In this document: one piece after another, positions 8,659-16,565 of the stretch
Layout of the letters: each line of letters starts with the position of its first letter
How positions within the stretch are numbered: position 1 is the stretch's first letter
Origin: CAZLBC01 sp964557575
GTDB taxonomy: Bacteria > Planctomycetota > Phycisphaerae > SM23-33
Assembly: GCA_964557575.1 (NCBI GenBank)
Contig: CAZLBC010000023.1
Span: 1 to 61,318 of the forward strand
DNA length: 61,318 nucleotides
Reading direction: 5' to 3'
Program-made: the position numbers and the translations under genes
Notes under the pieces: model-generated
The model's database searches: none
What the model was told of the DNA's origin: nothing
Seen by the model: only the letters and a program-made list of their open reading frames with translations

Positions 8659-9539
8659 ATGCCCCGCCGGCCGACGTGCCGCCCGCCACGCTTCCCCGCC
8701 GAAACCGGGACGGGCACAAGGGCGACTACGGCCGCGTCCTCGTGGTCGGCGGCAGCCGGGGCATGCCCGGCGCCCCCGCCCTCGCGGCGTCGGCGGCACT
8801 GCGGGGCGGTGCGGGCCTGGTAACCATGGCGGTCCCGGAACCCGTGCAGCTCGCGGCCGCCGCCATCTGCCCCTGCGCGACATCCATTCCCCTCCCCGTC
8901 GACGCCGACGGCCGCCTTGCGCGGGAAGCCCTCCCGGCGATCACGGCGGCGGCAAACCGGAGCGACGTGGTCGCCGCCGGACCCGGGTTCTCAACCGGCC
9001 CCGACCGGGCGGCGGTCGTCGCCGCGCTGCTGGCGGCGGACCGGCCGCTGGTCCTCGACGCCGACGGGCTGAACACCCTTGCCGGGATCGACGGCTGGCC
9101 GGACCGCCGGCGGTGCCCGCTCCTGCTGACGCCGCACCCGGGAGAATTCTCCCGCCTGACCGGAACGGCCGTCGCGGAGATACAAGCCGACCGGGAGCAG
9201 CACGCCCGCCGCGCGGCGGCGGTATGGGCGGCCGGAAGCGACCGGCCGCTGGTGCTGCTGCTGAAGGGGCGGGGAACGGTGATCACCGACGGCGCGGCAA
9301 CGTACATTAACCCCACGGGAAACCCGGGGATGGCCTCGGGCGGCAGCGGCGACGTGCTGACCGGGCTGGCGGCCGCCCTGATCGTCCAGTGCGGCGACCC
9401 GGCAACCGCGGCGCGGCTCGCGGCGTGGATACACGGGCGGGCCGGCGACCTGGCCGCCGCGGACCTGACCGAGGTATCGACGACCGCCCGGGACCTGCTC
9501 GATTACCTCCCCCGGGCCGTGGCCGCGGTCGTGGCATAG
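8655..9539 (+). CDS. nnrD: ADP-dependent NAD(P)H-hydrate dehydratase
   Basis: NnrD repairs hydrated NADH and NADPH using ADP. The 294-aa protein is the YjeF C-terminal (ribokinase-like) domain alone, without the epimerase NnrE that is fused in E. coli. Visible motifs are HKGDYGRVLVVGGSRGMPGA near residue 22, LLKGRGTVITDG and the nucleotide-binding NPGMASGGSGDVLTG. Translation is probably coupled to larB through the ATGA overlap. The link is chemically neat because LarB consumes an NAD pathway intermediate, but that is an inference. It converges on the UDP-sugar pyrophosphorylase gene with 15 bp between stops. Confidence 0.93.
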   Translation: MNAPPADVPPATLPRRNRDGHKGDYGRVLVVGGSRGMPGAPALAASAALRGGAGLVTMAVPEPVQLAAAAICPCATSIPLPVDADGRLAREALPAITAAANRSDVVAAGPGFSTGPDRAAVVAALLAADRPLVLDADGLNTLAGIDGWPDRRRCPLLLTPHPGEFSRLTGTAVAEIQADREQHARRAAAVWAAGSDRPLVLLLKGRGTVITDGAATYINPTGNPGMASGGSGDVLTGLAAALIVQCGDPATAARLAAWIHGRAGDLAAADLTEVSTTARDLLDYLPRAVAAVVA

Positions 9540-9554
9540 CGGCCGCCGCCGTCC

Positions 9555-10973
9555 TCAGGACGTCTGACCGAGGTACAGTTCCTGTCCCGGTTTGATCGAC
9601 AGTACCCCCTCCAGCCGTCCGGCCAGTTCCGCCGCGGAATCGGCGAACAGGGGGCTGATCTCGATCACGGCGTCCACCTCCCCGTCGGGACGCCGGGGAA
9701 CGTCGACCCCGGCCGCCTCGAGCCAGGCGGCGGCGCGGCGTATCTGGTCGCGGCGGCTGCCGGTGGGACTGTCGATCCCCTCGCTGTTCTTGATCGGGCT
9801 GAATTCCTCGGCGCGGCGGGTTTCGAGGAGGACGCACCGCCCGGCGAGGGGCATGGCGTCGAAGACGAATCGCTCGAGCTTCACCGCGTTGGGTTCTTCG
9901 GGATTGACCCTGCGCCCGTCGCGGTCGACATGCGGCACCTTCTTGTCGGCCCGGTGAAAGGGCAGGCCGGGTCCCGCCCCGGCGGTCAGCCGCCCGACGA
10001 ATGCCCGGTCCAGCAGGTGTATGGCGATGCTGCCGGCGGAGAATCTCAGGTTCCCCGACCGATCGCGCTGTTCGGCGAGGTCGGCGGGCATGTCGGAATA
10101 CTCGATCACGACGACATTCCCGTTTGCAACGCAGAAGTTGCCGAGCTTTTCGCGGGGGTCCCGCTTGGGCAGGGCCTTGGCGGACATCTCCGCGCCCGCC
10201 GCGCCGTGCAGGCCGATGAACAGCGGATCGAGGCAGCGGACGAGGGGGTTATCGACCTGGAAGTAGCTGATCGTATCGACGCCCCGCCGCGCCATGTCGT
10301 CGAGGGCCCCGCTTCGCGCCAGCGCGGCCAGGCTCCCGCCGTGTCCGTCCGGGCTGACCGCCAGTTGCCCTTTCTCCGCCAGCATCAGTTTTCCCCGGTA
10401 ATCGATGGCCGGCATCGTCCCCTGGACAAAGAGCATGACGTCGTCGGGATCCAGCCCCCAACAGGCGTGCTCCTCGAAAAACCGCGTCGTATCGTCGTGG
10501 TTGACGGGGCTGGTCATCACGTACCAGGGTATCGGCGCGCCGTACGTCCGGCGGGCCGCGAGGATCTGTTCGGCAAACACCTGGAACAGCGGCTTGCGCT
10601 TCAGGGGAGTCGCGGGAAAACATCCCTTGGGACCGTCGAAACCGAGGCGGGTGCCCTGGCCCCCGGCGACGACGAAGGCCGCGACCCGGCCCGCCGCCAG
10701 GACCTGCCGTCCCCGCTCGGCCGCGGCCGGCCCGTCCGGCCCCCCGCCGGCCGGGATGATATCCGGCGGCTCGATATCGCCGGGCAGTTCGACGGCGGGA
10801 CGGTTGAAGACGAATTGCTCCGTCAGCGCCTCGAGCCGGTCGAAATCGAGCGCGCTCAGCTGTGCGAGCAGACTTTTTTGCTCGCCTTCCGACAACTCGT
10901 CGTAAAAATCCAGGAGGTGCCCCTGGCCGTGTTCCTCCAGTCTTTGCCGCATCGCGCCGATATCCTCGCTCAT
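9555..10973 (-). CDS. UDP-N-acetylglucosamine/UDP-sugar pyrophosphorylase (eukaryote-like)
   Basis: A 472-aa uridylyltransferase of the UDPGP family, which makes UDP-sugars from UTP and a sugar 1-phosphate. The nucleotide-binding loop VVAGGQGTRLGFDGPKG (about residue 107) and the downstream VSPDGHGGSLAAL match eukaryotic UAP1/AGX-type enzymes rather than GlmU. The motif DKKVPHVD in the substrate region fits N-acetylhexosamine 1-phosphates. Enzymes of this type are frequent in Planctomycetota and may serve envelope polysaccharide synthesis. The ATG at 10973 follows CGAGGAGAG; a longer frame reaches 11012. The sugar specificity cannot be read from sequence. Confidence 0.88.
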   Translation of the reverse strand: MSEDIGAMRQRLEEHGQGHLLDFYDELSEGEQKSLLAQLSALDFDRLEALTEQFVFNRPAVELPGDIEPPDIIPAGGGPDGPAAAERGRQVLAAGRVAAFVVAGGQGTRLGFDGPKGCFPATPLKRKPLFQVFAEQILAARRTYGAPIPWYVMTSPVNHDDTTRFFEEHACWGLDPDDVMLFVQGTMPAIDYRGKLMLAEKGQLAVSPDGHGGSLAALARSGALDDMARRGVDTISYFQVDNPLVRCLDPLFIGLHGAAGAEMSAKALPKRDPREKLGNFCVANGNVVVIEYSDMPADLAEQRDRSGNLRFSAGSIAIHLLDRAFVGRLTAGAGPGLPFHRADKKVPHVDRDGRRVNPEEPNAVKLERFVFDAMPLAGRCVLLETRRAEEFSPIKNSEGIDSPTGSRRDQIRRAAAWLEAAGVDVPRRPDGEVDAVIEISPLFADSAAELAGRLEGVLSIKPGQELYLGQTS

Positions 10974-11442
10974 TATGCTCTCCTCGCAGCACAAAACCGA
11001 TATTCGTAACAACGGCCGCCGATTATACCCGATACCCCGCCTCCATCAAACGGTCGCCAAAAAAGGCGTTTTCCTTGTCTGCGCAACCGCACTGCGCATA
11101 CAATTGCAGTAGAGCAGCATGCCGGCCGTTTACGGCCGGGAAATAATTCAATCTTCAGTATTGATAAAGAAAATTAAATAGATTACAGTAGAGTCACCGA
11201 AGTAACGAAACAAGCCCGCCGACCCCGCCCGGGTGACGGTCTCCCGGGCCGGCGGCGGAGATTGAAAGTGCGAGGAGGTCCGCGGCAAGCGAGAATGGTG
11301 TGACGGCCGATTGTTTGTTTTCTTCATTCACCGCTATCATTATACAACTATCTCTTCTTCATATCCGTCTCATGGCCGTTCAGCACGCCTCGCTTTTTTC
11401 GGCGCGGATCAACCACACGCAGACACGTAAGGAGTCAGTACC
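10974..11442. other. Intergenic region ahead of the pseudopilin pair
   Basis: A 469-bp gap between divergent genes with no convincing ORF. It holds a perfect 7-bp hairpin CCGGCCG-TTTA-CGGCCGG (11122-11139). It also holds a GC-rich structured block (11213-11260) with CCCGGG repeated on both sides of TGACGGTCT. Near 11,320-11,390 is an AT-rich stretch (ATTATACAACTATCTCTTC) that has a counterpart upstream of the second pseudopilin gene. The last part is probably the leader of the first pseudopilin gene. Confidence 0.5.
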
Positions 11443-12426
11443 ATGAGACGGACGAAAGCTTTCACCCTGATCGAGTTGATGGTCGTCATCACGATCATCG
11501 CCCTCCTGATCACGCTCGTGTTGCCGGGCCTGACCAGGGCGATCGAACTGGCCCGCCGCATCCGGTGCGGGTCGAACCTCAGCGGTATCGGCAACGCCCT
11601 CACCCAGAGCGAGGCCGAGAACGTGATGATGGGCAAGGGCAGCGGCGCGGGATTCCCGTGGGCCCGGGGCACGTCGCCGGAACTGGAACACCTCCAGCAC
11701 GACGAGTCCGGCTCCGACCGGGCCAAGAACCCCTGGGACGAGGAGAACCGGATCACCGGCGAGGAGGCCTACCCGGTCTCCACGAACATGTATTCGCTGA
11801 TCCACAAGGCCGGCGTCGACCCGGTCAACTTCATCTGCCCCAGCGTCGGCGGCGATGAGGCCGACGACCGAACCCGGGACGAGGACGGCAAGAAGTTCTG
11901 GGACTTCAAGACCAACAAGAACGTCAGCTATTCCTACCAGGCCCCCATCTACGACGAGGACAACAGCGAGTGGGACAGCCCCTTCCTGAATCCCAAGGAA
12001 GGCGTGGTGGTGATGGCCGACCAGAACCCCATCGCCCAGGGCGCCGGGGACGGTGACGGCCAGCCGACCGGCCCGGAGGTCACCAACTGGGGCGAGTTCG
12101 ACGGCGACGACCCCACCGACGAGAGCATCGAGGCCATGACGACGAACCACAAGGGCGAGCAGGTCAACGCCCTGCGGTACGACGGGACCCTGGTCCCGAG
12201 CTTCAAGGCCAACATCGGGTGGGAGCAGGACTGCATCAACACCCCCGGCGGCGACTACCGGGAGAGCCTCGACGGCACGGCCTGGGAGGACGCACCCTAC
12301 GACGGCGGTACCGTCGATCTCGATGGCGGCGACAGCTACAACTGCCAGGAGCACCTCGACCGGAAGGACACCTTCGTCATCGACACGCCGGAAAACCAGA
12401 GCAACATGGGCCAGAGCGTCAACTGA
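11443..12426 (+). CDS. Pseudopilin-like protein, DUF1559 type (copy 1)
   Basis: A 327-aa secreted protein with a type IV prepilin N-terminus: basic MRRTKA, then FTLIELMVVITIIALLITL. Cleavage before Phe7 and a glutamate at mature position 5 (E11) are expected. The soluble part is very acidic. It contains NHKGEQVNALRYDGTLV, close to the H-X9-DG motif of planctomycete DUF1559 proteins but one residue longer. An acidic tail of about 100 residues follows. A strong ribosome-binding site (TAAGGAG) precedes the ATG. A close paralogue follows at 12,755. No pilus assembly genes adjoin, so these may be minor pilins, type II secretion pseudopilins or surface proteins. Confidence 0.82.
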   Translation: MRRTKAFTLIELMVVITIIALLITLVLPGLTRAIELARRIRCGSNLSGIGNALTQSEAENVMMGKGSGAGFPWARGTSPELEHLQHDESGSDRAKNPWDEENRITGEEAYPVSTNMYSLIHKAGVDPVNFICPSVGGDEADDRTRDEDGKKFWDFKTNKNVSYSYQAPIYDEDNSEWDSPFLNPKEGVVVMADQNPIAQGAGDGDGQPTGPEVTNWGEFDGDDPTDESIEAMTTNHKGEQVNALRYDGTLVPSFKANIGWEQDCINTPGGDYRESLDGTAWEDAPYDGGTVDLDGGDSYNCQEHLDRKDTFVIDTPENQSNMGQSVN

Positions 12427-12754
12427 CGCGGCCCCGTACCGGGACAGGCGGGGCCCGTCAATTTCGGCGGGTCCCGCCGGGTTCCGGTTGCCGCGACAAA
12501 CTATGGATGTACCCTCCGCCGGTATCGGGCGGCGGTCGTCCGGTCAGGCGGGGAAGATCACCAGCGCGTGGATGTTCCCTATACGCAGCAGAATGAGGTC
12601 TTGACGGCCTTTTCGGCCCGGATATCGCCTATCAATATTCCGCTATTATTCATATCATAACACTATCTTTTCATACTCGTCTCAGGGCCGGCCGGAACGT
12701 CCAATATCCTTTGTAAGCGGATGATCCGCGCGCGCAGCGCAAGGAGTTTGTGCC
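12427..12754 (+). other. Intergenic region between the pseudopilin copies
   Basis: Just after the stop, a 7-bp GC hairpin (GGCCCCG 12430-12436 with CGGGGCC 12449-12455) could slow transcription, but no T-run follows. The sequence directly after the stop, GACGCGGCCC, is also found after the second copy. From about 12,640 the sequence CGCTATTATTCATATC...ACTATCTTTTCATACTCGTC resembles the leader of copy 1. The duplication therefore included flanking sequence. No gene is supported. Confidence 0.5.
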
Positions 12755-13735
12755 ATGAGACGCACGCGAGCATTCACCCTCATTGAACTGATGGTCGTCA
12801 TCACGATCATCGCCCTCCTGATCACGCTCATACTGCCGGGGCTGACCAGGGCGATCGAACTGGCCCGGCGGGTCAAGTGCGGGTCCAACCTGCGGGGGGT
12901 CGGCAACGCCATCGCCCTGGGCGACGTCGAACAGGAATTTCGAAACGGGGGCGGTAACAAGGGCCTGCGGTGGGCACGGGGCATGTCCCCGGAGCGGGAA
13001 CACCTCCGGCACGCCGGCAGCGGGTCCGAGCGGGCCCGCAGTCCCTGGGACGACGACGAGCGGATCACCGGTGCGGATGCCTACCCGGCGTCGACCTGCC
13101 TCTACTCGCTGATTCACACGGCGGGCGTCGACCCGGTCAACTTCGTCTGCCCCAGCACCGCCGCCGAGGCCGACGACGAGACCCGGGACGAGGACGGCGA
13201 GAAGTACTGGGATTTCCGGACCAACCGGAACCTCAGCTACTCATTCCAGTCCCCGGTTTGGGACGAGGACACCGGCAAATGGACCAGTCCCTTCCGGAAG
13301 TTCGCGCCGGATGCGGTGGTGCTGGGCGACCGGAACCCCATCGCCCAGGGCGCCGGTGACGGCGACGGCCAGCCGACCGGCCCCGAGGTCACCAACTGGG
13401 GCGAGTTCGACGCCGACGACCCCACCGACGAGAGCATCGAGGCCATGACGACGAACCACGGCGGCGAGCACGTCAACGCCCTGCGGTACGACGGGACCCT
13501 GGTCCCGAGCTTCAGGGCCAACATCGGTTGGGAGAAAGACTGCATCTACACGCCCGGCGGCGACTACACCGAGAGCCTCGACGGCACGGCCTGGGAGGAC
13601 GCACCCTACGAAGGCGGCACCGTCGATCTCGAGGGCGGCGACGGCTACGACTGCCGGGAGCACCGCGACGGCAGGGATACCTTCCTGATCGACACGCCGG
13701 AAAACCAGAGCAACACGGGCCGGGGCGGCAACTGA
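12755..13735 (+). CDS. Pseudopilin-like protein, DUF1559 type (copy 2)
   Basis: A 326-aa paralogue of the preceding protein with the same prepilin start (MRRTRAFTLIELMVVITIIA). The long acidic body is mostly the same; for example GDGDGQPTGPEVTNWGEFD is identical in both. The stretch after the hydrophobic helix (about residues 45-80) and the region around residues 170-190 differ most. Cysteines appear in the same relative places (KCGSN, FVCPS, KDCIY, YDCRE), suggesting conserved disulfides. AAGGAG precedes the ATG. A strong terminator follows at 13,760, so the two copies may form one unit. Confidence 0.82.
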   Translation: MRRTRAFTLIELMVVITIIALLITLILPGLTRAIELARRVKCGSNLRGVGNAIALGDVEQEFRNGGGNKGLRWARGMSPEREHLRHAGSGSERARSPWDDDERITGADAYPASTCLYSLIHTAGVDPVNFVCPSTAAEADDETRDEDGEKYWDFRTNRNLSYSFQSPVWDEDTGKWTSPFRKFAPDAVVLGDRNPIAQGAGDGDGQPTGPEVTNWGEFDADDPTDESIEAMTTNHGGEHVNALRYDGTLVPSFRANIGWEKDCIYTPGGDYTESLDGTAWEDAPYEGGTVDLEGGDGYDCREHRDGRDTFLIDTPENQSNTGRGGN

Positions 13736-13759
13736 CGCGGCCCTCGCTCGCGATACCAC

Positions 13760-13790
13760 GGGTCCGCCGGCGACGGCGGGCCCTTTTTTT
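13760..13790 (+). terminator. Intrinsic terminator after pseudopilin copy 2
   Basis: GGGTCCGCCG pairs over ten positions (one G-U) with CGGCGGGCCC around the loop GCGA, followed by seven T residues. This is the clearest intrinsic terminator in the window. Confidence 0.85.
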
Positions 13791-13839
13791 ATTGATCGGC
13801 GGGCGGCGGCGCGGCAGGATACGCACCGGAGTGAATGCC

Positions 13840-14373
13840 ATGAACGATCGACCGCCCGCGGCCTTCGACGGCCGGTTCTACGATTTCGTGATCGAAGACG
13901 GCTGGGAGTATCTCCGGCCCGCCTGCTTCGACGACGTGGTTCTCATCGCCCCCGTCACCGACGACGGCGCGATCGTGCTCGTCGAGCAGTACCGCGTGCC
14001 GGCGGGGGGGCCGGTGGTCGAGCTGCCGGCGGGACTGGTCGGTGACCGGCCGGCACACCGCGGCGAGGGAATCCTGGACGCCGCGCGGCGGGAACTGCTC
14101 GAGGAAACCGGCTACGAGGCGGCAGACATGAAAATCGCCGCCGCGGGCATGCCGTCGGCCGGCTCCAACAGCCTGTCGGTTTCTCTGGTCGTCGCGACGG
14201 GGCTCCGGAAAGTCGGTCCCGGGGGCGGCGAGGGCAGCGAGTCCATACGCGTCGTGGAGATACCCCTCGCCGACGTCGACCGCCGCCTGGAAGAACTCCG
14301 GAAGCAGGGGTTTGCCCTGGACTTGAAGATATACGCGGGCCTGTGGTGTGTCCGGGACCGTCGCGGTCGGTAA
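13840..14373 (+). CDS. Nudix hydrolase, ADP-ribose pyrophosphatase-like
   Basis: A 177-aa protein with an intact Nudix box: GLVGDR...EGILDAARRELLEETGYEA (about residues 66-92), keeping the REXXEE core that binds Mg2+. The preceding VLVEQYRVPAGGPVVELPAG is typical of ADP-ribose or nucleoside-diphosphate-sugar pyrophosphatases. It probably recycles ADP-ribose or similar metabolites in the cytoplasm. The ATG at 13840 follows CCGGAG; a GTG nine bases upstream is possible. It converges on hypB with 13 bp between stops and is unlikely to be functionally tied to it. Confidence 0.88.
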   Translation: MNDRPPAAFDGRFYDFVIEDGWEYLRPACFDDVVLIAPVTDDGAIVLVEQYRVPAGGPVVELPAGLVGDRPAHRGEGILDAARRELLEETGYEAADMKIAAAGMPSAGSNSLSVSLVVATGLRKVGPGGGEGSESIRVVEIPLADVDRRLEELRKQGFALDLKIYAGLWCVRDRRGR

Positions 14374-14386
14374 CGCGCGCCCGGCG

Positions 14387-15034
14387 TCACAGGGACAGCA
14401 GCCATTCGGTCCACGCATCCAGGCCCGTGCCGTCCGCGGCGGACATCCCGATGATCCTCGTCTTCTCGTTGATCCGCGACATATCGTCGCAGACCCGCGA
14501 CCGGTCGTAGCCCAGGACGCCGGCGAGATCCACCTTGTTCAGCAACACCAGGTCGGCCGTCAGGAAGAGCCGGTCGTACTTCGCGACCTTGTCGTCTCCC
14601 TCCGGCGTGCTGAGCATCGCCACGCGGCGGTGCTCGCCGAGATCGAAGGCCGAGGGACAGACCATGTTCCCCACGTTTTCGATAAACAGGAACGACCGTT
14701 CGGCCAGATCGAGACGGTCCATCGCCGCGGCGACCTGGGTTGCCGACAGGTGGCACCCCCCCTCGGTGTTCACCTGCACGACCGACGCGCCCGTCCCGTC
14801 GAGGCGCTCGGCGTCCCGGGTGGTCTGGAGGTCGCCGACGATGACCGCGGACCGGTGACCGGTCACGGCGAGCAGGGGTATCGTCTTTTCCAGGAGCGTG
14901 GTCTTGCCGCTGCCGGGCGCGCTGATCAGGTTGATCACCGTCACGCCGGCCGCGTCCGCCCGCGCGCGGTTTTCCGCCGCGGCGTTCTCGTTCTGCTCCA
15001 GGATTTTTTTGACCACGGTTATTCGCTTGTTCAT
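14387..15034 (-). CDS. hypB: Hydrogenase nickel incorporation GTPase HypB
   Basis: HypB is a G3E GTPase that delivers nickel to [NiFe]-hydrogenase precursors with HypA. The 215-aa protein has the P-loop SAPGSGKTT (about residue 40), the metal-site motif GGCHLSA, IENVGNMVCPSAFDLGE and NKVDL. The N-terminal CXXCGC nickel site and histidine-rich tail found in some HypB proteins are absent, so this is the short form. Its ATG overlaps the hypA stop (ATGA), giving coupled translation. Length is normal for the short class. Confidence 0.96.
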   Translation of the reverse strand: MNKRITVVKKILEQNENAAAENRARADAAGVTVINLISAPGSGKTTLLEKTIPLLAVTGHRSAVIVGDLQTTRDAERLDGTGASVVQVNTEGGCHLSATQVAAAMDRLDLAERSFLFIENVGNMVCPSAFDLGEHRRVAMLSTPEGDDKVAKYDRLFLTADLVLLNKVDLAGVLGYDRSRVCDDMSRINEKTRIIGMSAADGTGLDAWTEWLLSL

Positions 15035-15423
15035 GTCGGTTTCCCGCCTCCGTGCCGGGCCGTTTCGGCCCCGGCGCCGGGCTCCTCGTACTCCACCGTC
15101 CGGATCACCAGCTCGTTTCCTTCCACGACCGCCACGTCGGCCGTGCCGCAGGACTCGCAGACGTAATTGCCGTCCGCCGGCCGGTAGCGCCGCCCGCACG
15201 ACCGGCATTCGACCACCACCGGGACCGTTTCCAGCACCAGATCCGCGCCCGCCGCCGCCGTGCCCCCGGCCGCGGCCGCGAAGGCGGTCGACAGCGCGTC
15301 GGGAACGATCTGCCGCATCTCGCCGGCCGCCACCGTCAGGGCGGTAATCCGCCCCATGGCGTGCGCGGCGGCAAGTGCCTCGAGCTGCGCGACGATGTGC
15401 GTAGCTATGGAAAATTCATGCAT
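15031..15423 (-). CDS. hypA: Hydrogenase nickel chaperone HypA
   Basis: HypA carries Ni(II) to the hydrogenase large subunit. The 130-aa protein begins MHEFSIA; His2 is the conserved nickel ligand and fixes the start at 15423 rather than six residues upstream. The zinc knuckle is CRSCGRRY...YVCESCG (about residues 73-94). The sequence fits HypA/HybF throughout. The gene lies 14 bp after hypE and overlaps hypB by four bases. Confidence 0.96.
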   Translation of the reverse strand: MHEFSIATHIVAQLEALAAAHAMGRITALTVAAGEMRQIVPDALSTAFAAAAGGTAAAGADLVLETVPVVVECRSCGRRYRPADGNYVCESCGTADVAVVEGNELVIRTVEYEEPGAGAETARHGGGKPT

Positions 15424-15437
15424 CACGGTCTTCCGTA

Positions 15438-16433
15438 TCAACAGATGCGGGGCAGTTCCTCGCCGTACGGCCGGCTGATCACCCGGCGGCCGCCGGCAAC
15501 CGTTTTCAGCTCGGCCACCGGCGGCGACGCGTCGGTGAAACGGCCGACGATCGCCGCGTGTTCGCCGCGGGCATGGCCGCGGAACGCGGCGCGAGCCGTC
15601 TCGAGGTCGCGTGCCGCCACGACGGCCACCACCACACCCTCGTTGGCGACGTTCAGCGGGTCGAGCCCGAGCATTCCGGCCGCCCCCGCCGTCGCCGGAA
15701 AAACGGGAATCGCCGCTTCATCCAGCACGGGGCTCAGGCCGGTTTCGTCGACGAGGTCCGCCGCGACGCCGGCTAGCCCGCCCCGCGTCGGGTCCCGGAG
15801 GAACCTGACGTCCGCACCGCTGTCGAACAGGGCGGCAACCAGGCCGCCGAGGGGCGCGACGTCGCTGCCGACGCCGGCCTCGAAGGCCAGCCCCTCCCGG
15901 GCCGACATGACCGCGATCCCGTGATCCGCGATATTTCCGCTGACCAGGATCGCGTCGCCCGCCTCGATCCGTCCCGCGTCCAGGGCGGCGCCGGGCCGCA
16001 GCGGGCCGACCCCGGCGGTGTTTATCATGATACCGGGGGCGCCCGCGTCCCGCCGGTCGATCACCTTGGTATCCCCGGCGACGACCTCCACCCCCGCCGC
16101 CGCCGCGGCCGCGGCCGCCGAGTCGAGCAGCCGCTCCAGCAGGGCGATCTCAAGGCCTTCCTCGATGATCAGCCCCATCGTCAGCCACCGGGGTTCGGCG
16201 CCGCCGACCGCCAGGTCGTTGACCGTCCCGCAGACGGCCAGCCGGCCGATGTCCCCGCCGGGAAATTCAACGGGAACGACCACGTAGGAATCGGTGGTCA
16301 CGCACAGCGGGCGGTCCGTCGCCGGCAGGACCGCCGCGTCGTCCAGCGGCCCGAGGCGGGGATTGCCGAAACGGGGGACGATGAGGCGCTCTACGAGCTG
16401 CCGGGTTTTCTCGCCGCCGCCCCCGTCGGCCAT
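15438..16433 (-). CDS. hypE: Hydrogenase maturation factor HypE
   Basis: HypE dehydrates the carbamoyl group placed on its C-terminal cysteine by HypF, giving the cyanide ligand of the NiFe site. The 331-aa protein is a PurM-like ATPase that ends in EELPRIC; the last residue is the required cysteine. Other motifs are DDAAVLP, CGTVNDLAVGGAEP and RDPTRGGLAGV. The ATG at 16433 has AGGAGA seven bases before it, better than an upstream ATG at 16454. The intact C-terminal cysteine shows that the cyanide pathway is meant to run, so a functional HypF activity must exist. Confidence 0.96.
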   Translation of the reverse strand: MADGGGGEKTRQLVERLIVPRFGNPRLGPLDDAAVLPATDRPLCVTTDSYVVVPVEFPGGDIGRLAVCGTVNDLAVGGAEPRWLTMGLIIEEGLEIALLERLLDSAAAAAAAAGVEVVAGDTKVIDRRDAGAPGIMINTAGVGPLRPGAALDAGRIEAGDAILVSGNIADHGIAVMSAREGLAFEAGVGSDVAPLGGLVAALFDSGADVRFLRDPTRGGLAGVAADLVDETGLSPVLDEAAIPVFPATAGAAGMLGLDPLNVANEGVVVAVVAARDLETARAAFRGHARGEHAAIVGRFTDASPPVAELKTVAGGRRVISRPYGEELPRIC

Positions 16434-16464
16434 GACTATTCTCTCCTGCCGCATTGCGCAGACG

Positions 16465-16532
16465 ATTCTACCGCACCCGCGGCGTTACGCAAGCCGGGCG
16501 GGGTGGCAAACGAAACCGGTCCGCGCTACAAT
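16465..16532. promoter_or_regulatory. Divergent hyp promoter region
   Basis: Leftward (hypE): TTGCGT (16492-16487), 16-bp spacer, TAGAAT (16470-16465). Rightward (hypF-type gene): TGGCAA (16504-16509), 17-bp spacer, TACAAT (16527-16532). Both -10 boxes are five of six to consensus and both -35 boxes are weak. I see no clear sigma-54 promoter in the gap, although rpoN is in the window. Confidence 0.4.
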
Positions 16533-16565
16533 GATGACGTGCAAACACCCGCGGACGATGAATCC

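Noticed and set aside
16434..16565. Sigma-54 promoter for the hyp genes
   Set aside because: No GG-N10-GC (-24/-12) pair in the gap with good spacing; sigma-70-like boxes fit better.
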